From Actinoplanes auranticolor (lineage in GTDB: Bacteria; Actinomycetota; Actinomycetes; Mycobacteriales; Micromonosporaceae): a DNA stretch of 64,000 nucleotides. The notes under the pieces are model-generated. The model was not told the origin of the DNA and searched no databases. It saw nothing but the letters and a program-made list of their open reading frames with translations. Within the stretch, counting starts at the first letter, position 1. Every line of letters starts with the position of its first letter. A program made the position numbers and the translations under genes. The DNA lies in contig NZ_BOQL01000031.1 in assembly GCF_018332655.1 (NCBI RefSeq), positions 39,134 to 103,133 on the forward strand, in the 5' to 3' direction. Of this stretch, positions 1 through 9,900 are shown in pieces.

Positions 1-420
1 GCGCTCACCGAGTGGTCAGAGCTGCTCTTCGCGGCGTACCTGCGGCACCCCTGGTCCGTCGACGCCACGGTCGGGCGGCGTCCGCTCGGCCCGCGCGAGC
101 TCGGCTGGATGGAGTGCGCGCTCGCCGCGCTGGGCGCCGGCTCCGGGCTCACCGGGGCGGAACGGCTGGACGCCATCGCGGTGCTCGCCGGGCACGCCCG
201 GATGCTGGCGCAGCAGTCCGCCGCCCGGCTTGACGAGGACGAGATGAACGCCGCGATGGCCGAAGTGCTGACGCTGCACGGCGCGCGTTTCCCGCAGCTG
301 ACCGCGGCCATGCGGGAGACGGCCGCCGAGGGCGGTCAGAACCAGGCTTTCACCTTCGGCCTGGACCGCATCCTCGACGGCCTGGAAATCCTTATCGACC
401 GGCGCCGGGCGCGCAGCTGA
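1..420 (+). CDS. TetR-family transcriptional regulator, C-terminal part (5' end outside window)
   Basis: The frame is open from base 1 and ends in TGA at 418-420, giving 139 residues with no N-terminus. The helical sequence with an R-H-P-W motif near residue 15, and an L-D-E-D-E-M / G-L-D-R-I-L-D-G-L-E tail, resembles the ligand-binding C-terminal domain of tetracycline-repressor-like TetR proteins. The DNA-binding helix-turn-helix would lie upstream of the window. The last 29 bp overlap the 3' end of the convergent glycosidase gene. The ligand and targets cannot be read from this fragment. Confidence 0.75.
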   Translation, partial: ALTEWSELLFAAYLRHPWSVDATVGRRPLGPRELGWMECALAALGAGSGLTGAERLDAIAVLAGHARMLAQQSAARLDEDEMNAAMAEVLTLHGARFPQLTAAMRETAAEGGQNQAFTFGLDRILDGLEILIDRRRARS

Positions 421-3052
421 GCCGGGCGTCGGCCCAGTCCGCGTGGTCGAAGTTCTTGCCGTCCCCGCCGTCGGTCGCCCGCAGGGTCAGCACCCGCACG
501 CCGGTGACGTCGACGGTCAGGGCGGCGGCCGGGTCCGCGCTGCGCCGGATCCCGGTCGCGGCCAGCTGCCGGGAGTCACCGAGCACCTGGAAGTCGGCCG
601 AGCCGGACTGGGTCACCTCGTCGTCGATGCCGGCCACCGCGGTGAAGCGGGTGCAGGCGCCGCCCAGCCAGATGGTGACCTCGCCCGGGGAGTGCATGCC
701 GATCCCCTTGGCGTACACGGTGCCGCGGATGCTCAGCGCCCGGCCGTCACCGCGGTCCGCCTCCCCGTTGGACTGGTCGCGCTCGACCGGCCCGTACCCG
801 TTGGTCTCGGTCAGGAACGGCAGGTCGCTGACCGCCGGGGTGCCGGCCGGGTCGGCCGGCGGCACCAGGACCCGGACCGCCTGCTCGACGTGCACCGGCC
901 GGCGGCTTCCCGGGGCGTCCGGGGAGCCGGGGTCGGCGGGGTAGGTGAAGTCGGCCGCGACCGGCAGGTCGACGAAGCCGGCGGCGACGCCGGCCGGTGC
1001 GGTGAACCGCCAGGTGCCGCGCAAGGTGTCGCCGCCGCGCATGGTGGCGTCGCGGACGACCGCGCCGGAGACGGTCCAGCCCGCCGGCGGTACGGGTGCC
1101 AGCGTCACGCCGGTGATCGGGCCACCGGCGGGCAGCGTGAAGGTCGCCGACACCGGCACCGTCTGCCCGGGGCGGACGTCCGCGCTCGCCGGGTCGACGG
1201 TCAGCGTGGTGACGGGTACGCGCCGGACCGGCCGGTCGCAGGTGGCCGACCCGGTGTACGCGCAGAGCACGGTGACGAAGCCGCCGTTCGTGCGCTCCGG
1301 CACGGTGAGCGTGTCGCCACGGCGCACGATCCGGCTCTCCCGCACCAGCCCGCCGTCACCGTCGCGCAGCGTCTCGGCCAGGTACCGCCCGCTGCCGAGG
1401 AACCCGAGCGGGGTGCTGAACGTCTTGGCGGCCACCGCGGAGATGCCGCCGACGTACCAGCGGTCGTCGTGGCGCCGGGCGATGACGGCCTCCTGGCCGG
1501 GCGCCCCGGCCAGCAGCTTGGTCTCGTCCCACACGGTCGGCAGCTGGCTCAGCGTCCGCAGGGCCTCGGGATGCGACTCGTACGTCTCCGGCTTGTCGGC
1601 GGGGTGCTGCCAGCCGGACTCGTAGACCACCGCGAGGGCCACCTCGTGCGCGTCGGTGGTGTCCCGGTCGGCCACCACCCAGGTCACCGGCGTGTAGTCC
1701 ATGCCGCCGACCACGTTGCGGGTGAACGGGAACATCGTGTTGGTGGCGGCCCGGGTGCGGAACTGCTCGGCGCCGCGGATCGCCTCCAGCGTCATGACGT
1801 GCGGCCAGGTGCGCTGCACCCCGCGCGGGACGGTGGCGCCATGGAAGTTGACCATGAGCTTGTGGGTGGCGGTGGCGGCGAGGATGTCGTCGTACCACCG
1901 GAACCGGGCCTGGCTGTCCGAGTCCATGAAGTCGACCTTGACGCCGGCGACTCCCCACGACTTGAGCAGCGGCAGCATGCTGTCCCGCTCCTGCGCGGTG
2001 TCGAGCGCGGTCCAGTGGAACCAGAGCAGCACGTCGACGCCGCGGGCCCGGGCGTAGCGCACCACTTCGGGCACCCACTGCGCGCTCCAGCCCTCGTCGA
2101 TGAGCACGTAGGGCCAGCCGTTGCGGGCGGCGAAGTCGATGTACTGCCGTTGCCGGGCGGGGTCGGCCGGGCTGCTGTGCTCGGAGAGCCAGGACCAGGC
2201 GGTGGTGCCGGGCCGGACCCAGGAGGTGTCGGCCAGCTCGGCCGGCGGGGCCAGGTCGTCGACCAGCATCGAGCCGGTGACGGTGGCCAGGTCGCCGACG
2301 ATCGCCGTACGCCAGGGGGTGGCCAGCCGGCTGGTCGCCACGACCTGCGGGTCGGCGAGCTTGATCGTGTACGCCCCCGAGCCGGCGCTGTGGGACAGCC
2401 GGGCGCCGGAGTAGCGACCGTCCACGTCGGACTCGGTGACGAGGGCGTAGGTGCTGCCGACCCGGAACAGCGACGGGAAGCCGTAGTCACCGGTGGCGGC
2501 GGCACCCGCGGTGGTCTGCACCCGGTCGTTCTCGTAGTTGGGGGAGTACGGCAGCAGCCACGCGGGTGCGTCGGCGGGAAGGGAGAACGACGACGTCTCC
2601 CCGGTGATCGTGCCGCCGGCCGGCAGCACGTACCGGTAGGCGGCGCCCTCGGCCGAGACCCGCACCACGACGTCCAGGCGGGCCCCGCCGGCACCGGTGA
2701 AGGCGAACGTCGACTCGGTGAGCGTGACGTCGCGGGTCAGCTGCTTGCCGGTGGTCTTCGTGTACCGCTCGCGGACGGTGCGGTTGCCGCGCGACACGAA
2801 ACTCAGCCCCGCACTGAGGTCCGCAGCGGTGGTGACCAGGCCGATCGGTGCGGGGGACAGCACCGTCGTGCCGGCCCGGTCGACCCCGAAACGCAGCCGG
2901 CCGGCCTCGTCGAGGGCGAGCTGCGCGGACACAGCGGCCCCCGGACCGCTGACGGACCAGGACAGCGGCTCCGCGGCGGCCGCCGGAGCGGCCAAGGTAG
3001 TGGCAGCCAACGCCGCACCGAGCACAGTGGAGGACAGTCGCCGTAGGCGCAT
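392..3052 (-). CDS. Secreted glycoside hydrolase family 97 (alpha-galactosidase-type) with C-terminal NPCBM domain
   Basis: This 886-residue protein has an N-terminal Sec signal peptide (M-R-L-R-R then a hydrophobic run, cleavage near A-A-A-A-E). It is followed by the GH97 N-terminal beta-sandwich (about 30-280), the TIM-barrel catalytic domain (about 285-560), linker/Ig-like segments, and an NPCBM/NEW2-type carbohydrate-binding module (about 735-886, beginning near G-Y-G-P-V-E-R-D). The segment V-K-V-D-F-M-D (Asp at about 374) matches the nucleophile site of retaining GH97 alpha-galactosidases rather than the inverting glucosidase branch. L-E-A-I-R-G-A-E follows. ATG at 3052 was chosen over the upstream 3082 start because AAGGAG sits 6 bases before it. 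The gene is divergent from a sodium:solute symporter, suggesting galactoside use. Its stop lies inside the neighbouring TetR gene. Exact substrate is not certain. Confidence 0.88.
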   Translation of the reverse strand: MRLRRLSSTVLGAALAATTLAAPAAAAEPLSWSVSGPGAAVSAQLALDEAGRLRFGVDRAGTTVLSPAPIGLVTTAADLSAGLSFVSRGNRTVRERYTKTTGKQLTRDVTLTESTFAFTGAGGARLDVVVRVSAEGAAYRYVLPAGGTITGETSSFSLPADAPAWLLPYSPNYENDRVQTTAGAAATGDYGFPSLFRVGSTYALVTESDVDGRYSGARLSHSAGSGAYTIKLADPQVVATSRLATPWRTAIVGDLATVTGSMLVDDLAPPAELADTSWVRPGTTAWSWLSEHSSPADPARQRQYIDFAARNGWPYVLIDEGWSAQWVPEVVRYARARGVDVLLWFHWTALDTAQERDSMLPLLKSWGVAGVKVDFMDSDSQARFRWYDDILAATATHKLMVNFHGATVPRGVQRTWPHVMTLEAIRGAEQFRTRAATNTMFPFTRNVVGGMDYTPVTWVVADRDTTDAHEVALAVVYESGWQHPADKPETYESHPEALRTLSQLPTVWDETKLLAGAPGQEAVIARRHDDRWYVGGISAVAAKTFSTPLGFLGSGRYLAETLRDGDGGLVRESRIVRRGDTLTVPERTNGGFVTVLCAYTGSATCDRPVRRVPVTTLTVDPASADVRPGQTVPVSATFTLPAGGPITGVTLAPVPPAGWTVSGAVVRDATMRGGDTLRGTWRFTAPAGVAAGFVDLPVAADFTYPADPGSPDAPGSRRPVHVEQAVRVLVPPADPAGTPAVSDLPFLTETNGYGPVERDQSNGEADRGDGRALSIRGTVYAKGIGMHSPGEVTIWLGGACTRFTAVAGIDDEVTQSGSADFQVLGDSRQLAATGIRRSADPAAALTVDVTGVRVLTLRATDGGDGKNFDHADWADARLSCAPGAGR

Positions 3053-3176
3053 CGAATCTCCTTCGCGTCGAAGGATGACCATATTTCACGCGCGTTACAG
3101 AGATCCAGAAAAATATTCACGACAGCCGATCGAGCCCGGTCGGACGGCCGATTTACCTGGATGACACAGGCAGGTG

Positions 3177-3189
3177 TGAAGGATCTTCA
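3177..3189. promoter_or_regulatory. Small palindrome in divergent glycosidase/symporter promoter region
   Basis: TGAAG-GAT-CTTCA forms two perfect 5-bp arms with a 3-bp spacer, 40 bp upstream of the symporter start in the only intergenic gap between the two divergent genes. It could be an operator for a shared regulator. It is short and no regulator is identified. Confidence 0.3.
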
Positions 3190-3228
3190 TGACGGGTATC
3201 GCCGCCTGGACCGCACAGGGAGGTGCCC

Positions 3229-4899
3229 GTGGAGACGCTCGCGGCTGAAGGGCTACGGCTCGATCTCGACGTATTCGACTACCTGATCCTCGCGATCTAC
3301 TTCGCGACCGTCCTGGGCGTCGGCTTCGCCGCCCGAAGAGCGATCAAGACCAGCGCCGACTTCTTCCTGTCCGGCCGATCGATGCCCGCCTGGGTCACCG
3401 GCCTGGCGTTCGTCTCGGCCAACCTCGGTGCCCTCGAGATCATCGGCATGGCCGCCAACGGCGCCCAGTACGGCCTGATGACCCTGCACTACTACTGGAT
3501 CGGCGCCGTACCGGCGATGGTCTTCCTCGGCATCGTGATGATGCCCTTCTACTACGGTTCCAAGGTCCGCAGCGTCCCCGAGTTCCTGCGGCTGCGGTTC
3601 AACCGCCCGACCCACCTGTTCAACGCGCTGAGCTTCGCGGTCGCCCAGGTGCTGATCGCCGGGGTCAACCTCTACGCCCTGGCCCTGGTCCTGGACGCGC
3701 TGCTCGGCTGGCCGCTCTGGGTCTCGATCGTGATCGGCGCGGCGATCGTGCTGCTGTACATCGGCATCGGCGGGCTCTCCTCGGCGATCTACAACGAGGT
3801 GCTGCAGTTCTTCGTCATCCTGGCCGGCCTCATCCCGATCACCGTCATCGGCCTGGTCAAGGTCGGCGGCATCGACGGCCTGTTCGACGCGGTCCGCAAC
3901 AGCGAGCTGGGTGACGCCGCCCTGCACACCTGGCAGGGCACGGCGAGCCAGGACAACCCGCTGGGCGCGAACTGGATCGGCATCGTCTTCGGCCTGGGCT
4001 TCGTGCTCTCGTTCGGCTACTGGACCACGAACTTCGCCGAGGTGCAGCGGGCGCTGTCGGCCAAGAACATGAGCGCCGCCCGGCGGACCCCGATCATCGC
4101 CGCGTTCCCGAAGCTGCTGATCCCGGCGGTCACCGTCATCCCCGGTCTGATCGCCATCGTCACGGTCAAGGGTCTCGGCGCCGACGAGGGTGACCTGGTC
4201 TACAACAACGCCATCCCGTTGCTGATGAACGACCTGCTGCCCAACGGTGTGCTCGGCGTCGCGGTGACCGGTCTGATCGCCTCGTTCATGGCCGGCATGG
4301 CCGCCAACGTCAGCGGCTTCAACACCGTCTTCACCTACGACATCTGGCAGACCTACGTCCGCAAGGACCGCTCCGACGAGTACTACCTGCGGATCGGCCG
4401 GGTCGCCACGGTCGGCGGCATCGTCGTCGGCATCGGCACCGCGTTCATCGCGGCCGGCTTCAGCAACATCATGAACTACATCCAGGCGCTGTTCTCGCTG
4501 TTCAACGCCCCGCTGTTCGCGACCTTCATCGTGGGCATGTTCTGGAAGCGGATGACCGCCTGGGCCGGTTTCTGGTCGCTGCTGCTGGGCACGGCGTCGT
4601 CGCTGACGCTGTACCTGCTCTACCTGGCCGACGTCGTCACGTTCAACTCCGACCTGGAGGAGAGCTTCTGGGGTGCGGGCCTGGCCTTCTTCACCGCCGT
4701 GGTGGTGGCCGTGGCGGTCACGATGTTCACCGAGAGCAAGTCCGACAACGAGCTGCGCGGCCTGGTCTACGGACTGGGCGGGCCGACCACCTCCGGCGAG
4801 GTGATCATGGCGGGGGACAAGGTCTGGTGGCGCAATCCCGCCCTGCTCGGCGCGATCGCCGTCGCGCTGGCCTTCCTGCTCTACATCCCCGTCTGGTAA
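3229..4899 (+). CDS. Sodium:solute symporter (SSS/SLC5 family)
   Basis: A 556-residue inner-membrane protein with about 13-14 hydrophobic segments. It shows SSS hallmarks: an N-terminal D-Y-L-I-L-A-I-Y-F helix, the R-x-x-x-D-F-F-L-S-G-R-S-M loop (about 43-55), F-V-S-A-N-L-G-A-L-E, and a T-N-F-A-E-V-Q-R-A motif after helix 7. SSS proteins couple sodium uptake to import of sugars, acids or other solutes. The resemblance is to the sugar-type branch, and the divergent GH97 glycosidase makes a sugar plausible (inference). The GTG at 3229 is preferred over the one at 3223 because the AGGGAGG ribosome-binding site (3217-3223) overlaps the earlier codon. It is followed after 27 bp by a small membrane protein, probably in one transcript. 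Confidence 0.88.
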   Translation: METLAAEGLRLDLDVFDYLILAIYFATVLGVGFAARRAIKTSADFFLSGRSMPAWVTGLAFVSANLGALEIIGMAANGAQYGLMTLHYYWIGAVPAMVFLGIVMMPFYYGSKVRSVPEFLRLRFNRPTHLFNALSFAVAQVLIAGVNLYALALVLDALLGWPLWVSIVIGAAIVLLYIGIGGLSSAIYNEVLQFFVILAGLIPITVIGLVKVGGIDGLFDAVRNSELGDAALHTWQGTASQDNPLGANWIGIVFGLGFVLSFGYWTTNFAEVQRALSAKNMSAARRTPIIAAFPKLLIPAVTVIPGLIAIVTVKGLGADEGDLVYNNAIPLLMNDLLPNGVLGVAVTGLIASFMAGMAANVSGFNTVFTYDIWQTYVRKDRSDEYYLRIGRVATVGGIVVGIGTAFIAAGFSNIMNYIQALFSLFNAPLFATFIVGMFWKRMTAWAGFWSLLLGTASSLTLYLLYLADVVTFNSDLEESFWGAGLAFFTAVVVAVAVTMFTESKSDNELRGLVYGLGGPTTSGEVIMAGDKVWWRNPALLGAIAVALAFLLYIPVW

Positions 4900-4926
4900 C
4901 CGGCGCGAGCCACGAGAGGAGTCGAC

Positions 4927-5262
4927 ATGTCGCAGGAGTCCAACCGGCCCGACGACGAGCAGCTGGCGCAGGGCGAGGATCTGGAGAAGGTGTCGGCCGC
5001 GGCGCGCCTGTTCGATGTGCGCCGGGTGATCGGCGGGTTGTTCGTGGTGTACGGAGTGATCGTCACGCTGCTCGGGATCTTCGACACCGGCGCGGAGATC
5101 GACAAGGCCCAGGGTGTCCGGATCAACCTCTGGATGGGGCTGGCGATGCTGGCGCTGGGCGGGTTCTTCCTGCTCTGGCTCTGGTGGCGCCCGGCCGAGC
5201 TGCCCCCGGCGAAGGCCGGTCCGGACGCCGACGAGGGCCCGCGCAAGCCCGTGCAGGACTGA
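4927..5262 (+). CDS. Small two-helix membrane protein downstream of symporter
   Basis: 111 residues. There is a charged N-terminus (about 1-34), two hydrophobic helices (about 36-54 and 67-87, ending L-W-L-W-W-R-P), and an acidic, proline-containing tail. GAGGAG lies 6 bases before the ATG. No catalytic motif is visible. It starts 27 bp after the sodium:solute symporter stop, so I infer an accessory or stability partner of that transporter, comparable in position to DUF3311 next to MctP later in this window, although the sequence is different. The function is unassigned. Confidence 0.7.
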   Translation: MSQESNRPDDEQLAQGEDLEKVSAAARLFDVRRVIGGLFVVYGVIVTLLGIFDTGAEIDKAQGVRINLWMGLAMLALGGFFLLWLWWRPAELPPAKAGPDADEGPRKPVQD

Positions 5263-5376
5263 ACGGCAACCCGGGCCGCCCGATTGATGGAGAAGTCGGT
5301 GCGGCCCGGGTGCAAGAGGGTTGCACCGCTACCCCGAACCTTCCGATCCACCGGGGGTGCTCCCGATACTCAGGTC

Positions 5377-5631
5377 ATGGAACCCCTCGCCTCAGTGAGC
5401 TTCGCCGGCGGGGCCGGACAGCGGCCCGTCGGCTGGCAGATGCAGCTTCGCGTTGACTACGCGGTCAACAAGGTCATGCAGACGCATCGCGGCAAGTCCG
5501 AGGATGAAGTTGCACAGGCCATTCAGGATCAGCTGCGCAGTGTCGGCGTCGTGCCGAACTCCCGGCAGATCGCCCACTACGCGACGGTGATCTCCACGTT
5601 GCCGCTGCTCCCGCCCAACAATCGGACGTAA
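5377..5631 (+). CDS. Small hypothetical protein, 84 aa
   Basis: A short, probably cytoplasmic and helical protein (Q-L-R-V-D-Y-A-V-N-K-V-M-Q-T-H-R-G-K). ATG 5377 was selected because the in-frame codons upstream to 5284 read like non-coding sequence (irregular third positions, many Arg/Pro), whereas codons after 5377 have normal GC-ending use. The ribosome-binding site is weak (TCAGG). I do not recognise a family. It sits alone between the symporter pair and the convergent sugar dehydrogenase. Confidence 0.55.
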   Translation: MEPLASVSFAGGAGQRPVGWQMQLRVDYAVNKVMQTHRGKSEDEVAQAIQDQLRSVGVVPNSRQIAHYATVISTLPLLPPNNRT

Positions 5632-5656
5632 CGCCTGCGCTTCGCGGCCCGAGCCG

Positions 5657-6784
5657 TCAGCGGGCCCGGAAGCGCAGGATCCGGTCGTCGCCATCCTGGA
5701 CGTCGCCTCGTCCGTCCGTGTTCGAGGTGGTGAGCCAGAGGGCACCGTCCGGTGCGACGGCTACCGTGCGTAGCCGCCCGTACCGCCCGGAGAACTCGGC
5801 CCTCGGCTCGCCACCGTCGAGCGGCACGGTCCACAGCCGCTCCCCCCGCAACGCGGCGACGTACAGGGTGTCGCCGGCGATCGCCGCCCCGGACGGGGAG
5901 GCCTCATCGGTGCTCCACGTGACGATCGGGTCGACGTAGTCGCCGTCGCCGCCCTTGCCCTCGACCTCGGGCCAGCCGTAGTTGGCGCCGGGCTCGATCT
6001 TGTTGACCTCGTCGAGGCGGTTCTGGCCGAACTCGATGCCGTACATCGTGCCGTCCGCCGCCCAGGCGAGGCCCTGCACGTTGCGGTGCCCCAGGCTCCA
6101 GACCGGCGAGCCGGCCGTCGGGTTGCCCGGCGCCGGCCGGCCCTCCGGGGTCAGCCGCAGGATCTTGCCGTTGGTGTCGCCGGCGTCCTGCGACGCGCTG
6201 CCGTCCCCGGCGTCACCGGTGCCCACGTAGAGCATCTTGTCGGGCCCGAAGGCGATCCGGCCGCCGTTGTGGATGCCGGCCTTGCCGATCCCGTCGAAGA
6301 TCACTTCCGGGGCCCCGCCGCCGAGCTTGAACCGCACGATCCGGTTGTCGTCCGACGCGGTGTGGTAGGCGTAGATCCACCGGGTCCGGGCGTAGTCCGC
6401 GGCGACCGCGAGGCCGAGCAGCCCGCCCTCGCCGTCGGCCGCGACACCCGGCACCCGGAACACCTGCTCCGGCCGGCCGCCACCGGCGCGCACCCGCAGC
6501 ACGTCGCCGCTGTCGCGCTCGGCCACCAGGGCGCTGCCGTCGGGCAGGAAGGCCAGCCCCCACGGCACCTCGATGCCGGTCGCGATGGTCTCCGGGGCGC
6601 TCAGATCCGGGGTGCCACCGTCCGTGGACGGGGCGGCCGAGGCCGGCGCGGTGGAGGTAGGCGGGGTGGCGCGGGGAGCGGGAGCGGCGGTCGGCTCCTC
6701 GCTGGAGCAGGCGGCCAGCAGGGCCGCGCCAGCAGCGGTAACGGCTACTTTCCAGCGCAGACTCGACCGATCGGCGGTTGACAT
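5657..6784 (-). CDS. PQQ-type glucose/sorbosone dehydrogenase family lipoprotein
   Basis: 375 residues. A lipoprotein signal peptide ends in L-L-A-A-C (lipobox), then there is a Thr/Ala/Pro-rich linker (about 28-60) and a six-bladed beta-propeller. Family motifs are V-P-W-G-L-A-F-L-P-D-G, the H-N-G-G-R-I-A-F-G-P-D strand carrying the catalytic His of soluble PQQ aldose dehydrogenases, and G-H-R-N-V-Q-G-L-A-W. Such enzymes oxidise aldose sugars outside the cell with PQQ. Many actinobacterial members are untested and may lack a cofactor supply, and no PQQ biosynthesis genes are in this window. ATG 6784 follows a GGTGGG site; a GTG three codons upstream is possible. Confidence 0.85.
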   Translation of the reverse strand: MSTADRSSLRWKVAVTAAGAALLAACSSEEPTAAPAPRATPPTSTAPASAAPSTDGGTPDLSAPETIATGIEVPWGLAFLPDGSALVAERDSGDVLRVRAGGGRPEQVFRVPGVAADGEGGLLGLAVAADYARTRWIYAYHTASDDNRIVRFKLGGGAPEVIFDGIGKAGIHNGGRIAFGPDKMLYVGTGDAGDGSASQDAGDTNGKILRLTPEGRPAPGNPTAGSPVWSLGHRNVQGLAWAADGTMYGIEFGQNRLDEVNKIEPGANYGWPEVEGKGGDGDYVDPIVTWSTDEASPSGAAIAGDTLYVAALRGERLWTVPLDGGEPRAEFSGRYGRLRTVAVAPDGALWLTTSNTDGRGDVQDGDDRILRFRAR

Positions 6785-6937
6785 GGGTCCCACCGTGCCT
6801 CGCCTTGCTGAGAGAAACCTGAACGGGTACGGACCGTTACCATTTCTTCACCAATACAGGTATGCGCATCCTTGACAGCCTCGGCGGATGGCCGGGAGGG
6901 TCCACTCACGACCTTCCCACCCATGGAGGCTCACACC

Positions 6938-9900
6938 ATGACCCCAGCCCGCCGGGCTACCGCCTGCGCGTTATCCCTTCTGACAGTGGCCGCCGCGGCC
7001 CTGTCCGGGATCGCGCCGGCCGCCGCCGTACCAGCCGAGGACGATCTCGCTGTGTACGTGGGCACCCTCGACGCAGCACAGCTGCAACGCCTTCGGGCCG
7101 TCGGCATCGACCACGACGAGAGCGCCGTGACCGCTGCCGCCGGCGGCAAAGTCACCGTCCAGCCCATCCTCGGCCGCCGCCAGGCCGAAGCTTTGATAGC
7201 CGCGGGCGTGCCGCTCGCCGAGAAGCGCAAGTCCACGGCGATGCGCAAGCAGGCCGCCGCGGCGCCGACCGTCTTCCGGCAGTACAACGCGCCCGGTGGC
7301 CTGCGCGCGGAGCTCGCCGAAACCGCCGCCCGGAACCCACGCCTGGCCAAGCTGGTCACCGTGGGCAAGACCGTGCGTGGCGTACCCATCCAGGCCGTGA
7401 AGGTCACCCGCGACGCGCGGGTCGTGCCCGACGGGCGCCGCCCGGCGACGCTCTACATCGGCGCCCAGCACGCCCGCGAGTGGATCACCCCCGAGATGAC
7501 CCGGCGGCTGATGCACCACGTCATCGACGGCTACGGCACCGACCCGGCGCTGACCAGGCTGCTCAACACCACCGAGGTCTGGTTCCTGCCGGTCGCCAAC
7601 CCGGACGGCTACGACTTCACCTTCACCGAGGGCCACCGGCTCTGGCGCAAGAACCTGCGCGACAACAACGGCGACGGTGAGATCACCGCGGGCGACGGCG
7701 TCGACCTCAACCGCAACTTCGCGGAGAAGTGGGGCTACGACAACGAGGGCTCGTCGCCCGACCCGGCCAGCGAGACCTACCGCGGACCGAGCCCGAACTC
7801 CGAGCCCGAGACCAGGGCGCTCGACGCCCTGTTCAAGCGGGTCGGCTTCGAGTTCCTGGTGAACTACCACTCGGCCGCCGAGCTGCTGCTCTACGGCATC
7901 GGCTGGCAGGTCAGCACGCCCAGCCCGGACGACCAGATCCAGATCGCCCTGGCCGGCGACGACGCGCACCCCGCCGTGCCCGGCTACGACCCGGACATCT
8001 CGGCCGAGCTCTACACCACCAACGGCGACACCGACTTCCACGCCCAGGTGCGCACCGGTGCGCTCGGCTTCACCCCGGAGATGAGCACCTGCGAGACGAT
8101 CTCCAACCTGTACCCGGACGACCAGTGGAAGGCCGAGGACTGCGAGAGCGGCTTCAACTTCCCGGACGATGAGAAGCTGGTCGAGGACGAGTTCCGCAAG
8201 AACCTGCCGTTCGCGCTGTCGGTCGGCCAGTCGGCCGTCGACCCGGACAACCCGGTCTCGGTCGTCGGGCGCAGCACCGCCGACCTGACCGTGGACGCGT
8301 TCAGCACGTCGTACGGCTCGCGCCAGCAGGTCGCGGTGACCGCCCGGCGGGCCCTGCGCGACGTCACCCTGCACTACCGGATCAACGGCGGGCGCGAGCG
8401 CACCGACCGGACCCGGGAGTGGCGCGGCGGCGAGCGCTACGGCGACGGCATCGACAAGTACTTCGCCGAGCGCCGGGGCACGGTGAGCAAGGCCCGCGCC
8501 AAGGACAAGGTGCAGGTCTGGTTCACCGCCCGCAACGGCCGCAAGACGGTCAAGTCGGCCAGCTTCACCTACACGGTGGCCGACAAGATCGGCGGTGACG
8601 TGCTGGTGCTCGCGGCCGAGGACGTCACCGGCATCTCGCCGGCCAACACCGACGGCGCGACCACGGCCCGGTACGCCGCCGCGCACGTGGCAGCCCTCAA
8701 GCGCGCCGGCCGTTCGGCCGACGTCTACGACATCGACGCCAACGCCCGGCAGGCGCCGCACCCGCTCGGCGTGCTCTCGCACTACCGCACGGTGCTGTGG
8801 GAGACCGGCGACGACATCATCCCGCGCGCGCCCGGCCAGCCGGCCGGTACGGCGGCCCGCTCGACACTGGAGACCGAGCTGGCCGTACGCGACTACCTGA
8901 ACGAGGGCGGCAAGCTGCTGTTCAGCGGCAAGTACGCCGGCTTCGCGCAGGCCGCCAACGGTGCCTACGTGTACCAGCCCAACGCCCCGGCGGAGTGCCT
9001 GGACGCGGACGACCCGACCTGTCTGCCGCTGAGCAACGACTTCCAGCAGTACTGGCTGGGGGCGTACTCCTACGTCAGCGACGGCGGCACCGGCCCGGAC
9101 GGCACGCCGTTCCCGCTGGTCGGCGCCGAGGGAGCCTTCAAGGGCTTCAGTGCCACCCCGGCCGGTGACCACACCGCGTCGTTCCTGACCACCTCGAGCT
9201 TCCTGCCGCCGAAGCAGTTCCCGCAGTTCGGCAACTCGCGGGCGCCGATCGACTGGCAGCTGCCCGGGGCCGCGCCGTACGACCCGTACGACGGCGACTG
9301 GTACCTGTGGAGCGGGCAGTCGGACGTCTCGTACAAGCGGCTCACCAAGACCGTCGACCTGACGGCGGCGACCGCCGCGCGGCTGAAGTTCCAGACGTCC
9401 TTCGACACCGAGGCGAACTGGGACTTCCTGTTCGTCGAGGCGCACGTCGTGGGCACCGACGACTGGACCACGCTGCCGGACGCGGGCGGGCTGACCACCA
9501 CCGAGACCGGTGACAGCTGCCAGTCCGGCATCCAGAGCATCCATCCGTTCCTGGCCCACTACCAGGGCGAGGGTTGCACCCCGACCGGCACCACCGGCAC
9601 CTGGAACGCCGCCACCGGCACCAGCTCCGGCTGGAAGGAGTTCGACGCCGACCTGAGCGCCTACGCGGGCAAGCAGGTCGAGCTCTCGATCTCCTACATG
9701 TCGGACTGGGGCACCCAGGGTCTGGGCGTCTTCCTGGACGACATCCGGGTCGAGGTCGGCGGCACGGTCGCGCAGCAGACCTCGTTCGAGGCGGACCTGG
9801 GCGGCTGGACCGTCGCCGGGCCGCCGCCGGGCTCCGGCCGCAACAGCACCGACTGGGCGCGCAGCCAGCTCGCCTTCGACTCCGGTGCCGCCGTGACCAC

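Noticed and set aside
5284..5376. N-terminal extension of the small protein at 5377
   Set aside because: Codon third positions lack the GC bias seen downstream and no ribosome-binding site precedes 5284.
6872..6877. TTGACA -35-like hexamer before the M14 gene
   Set aside because: No TANNNT -10 element occurs at 16-19 bp downstream.
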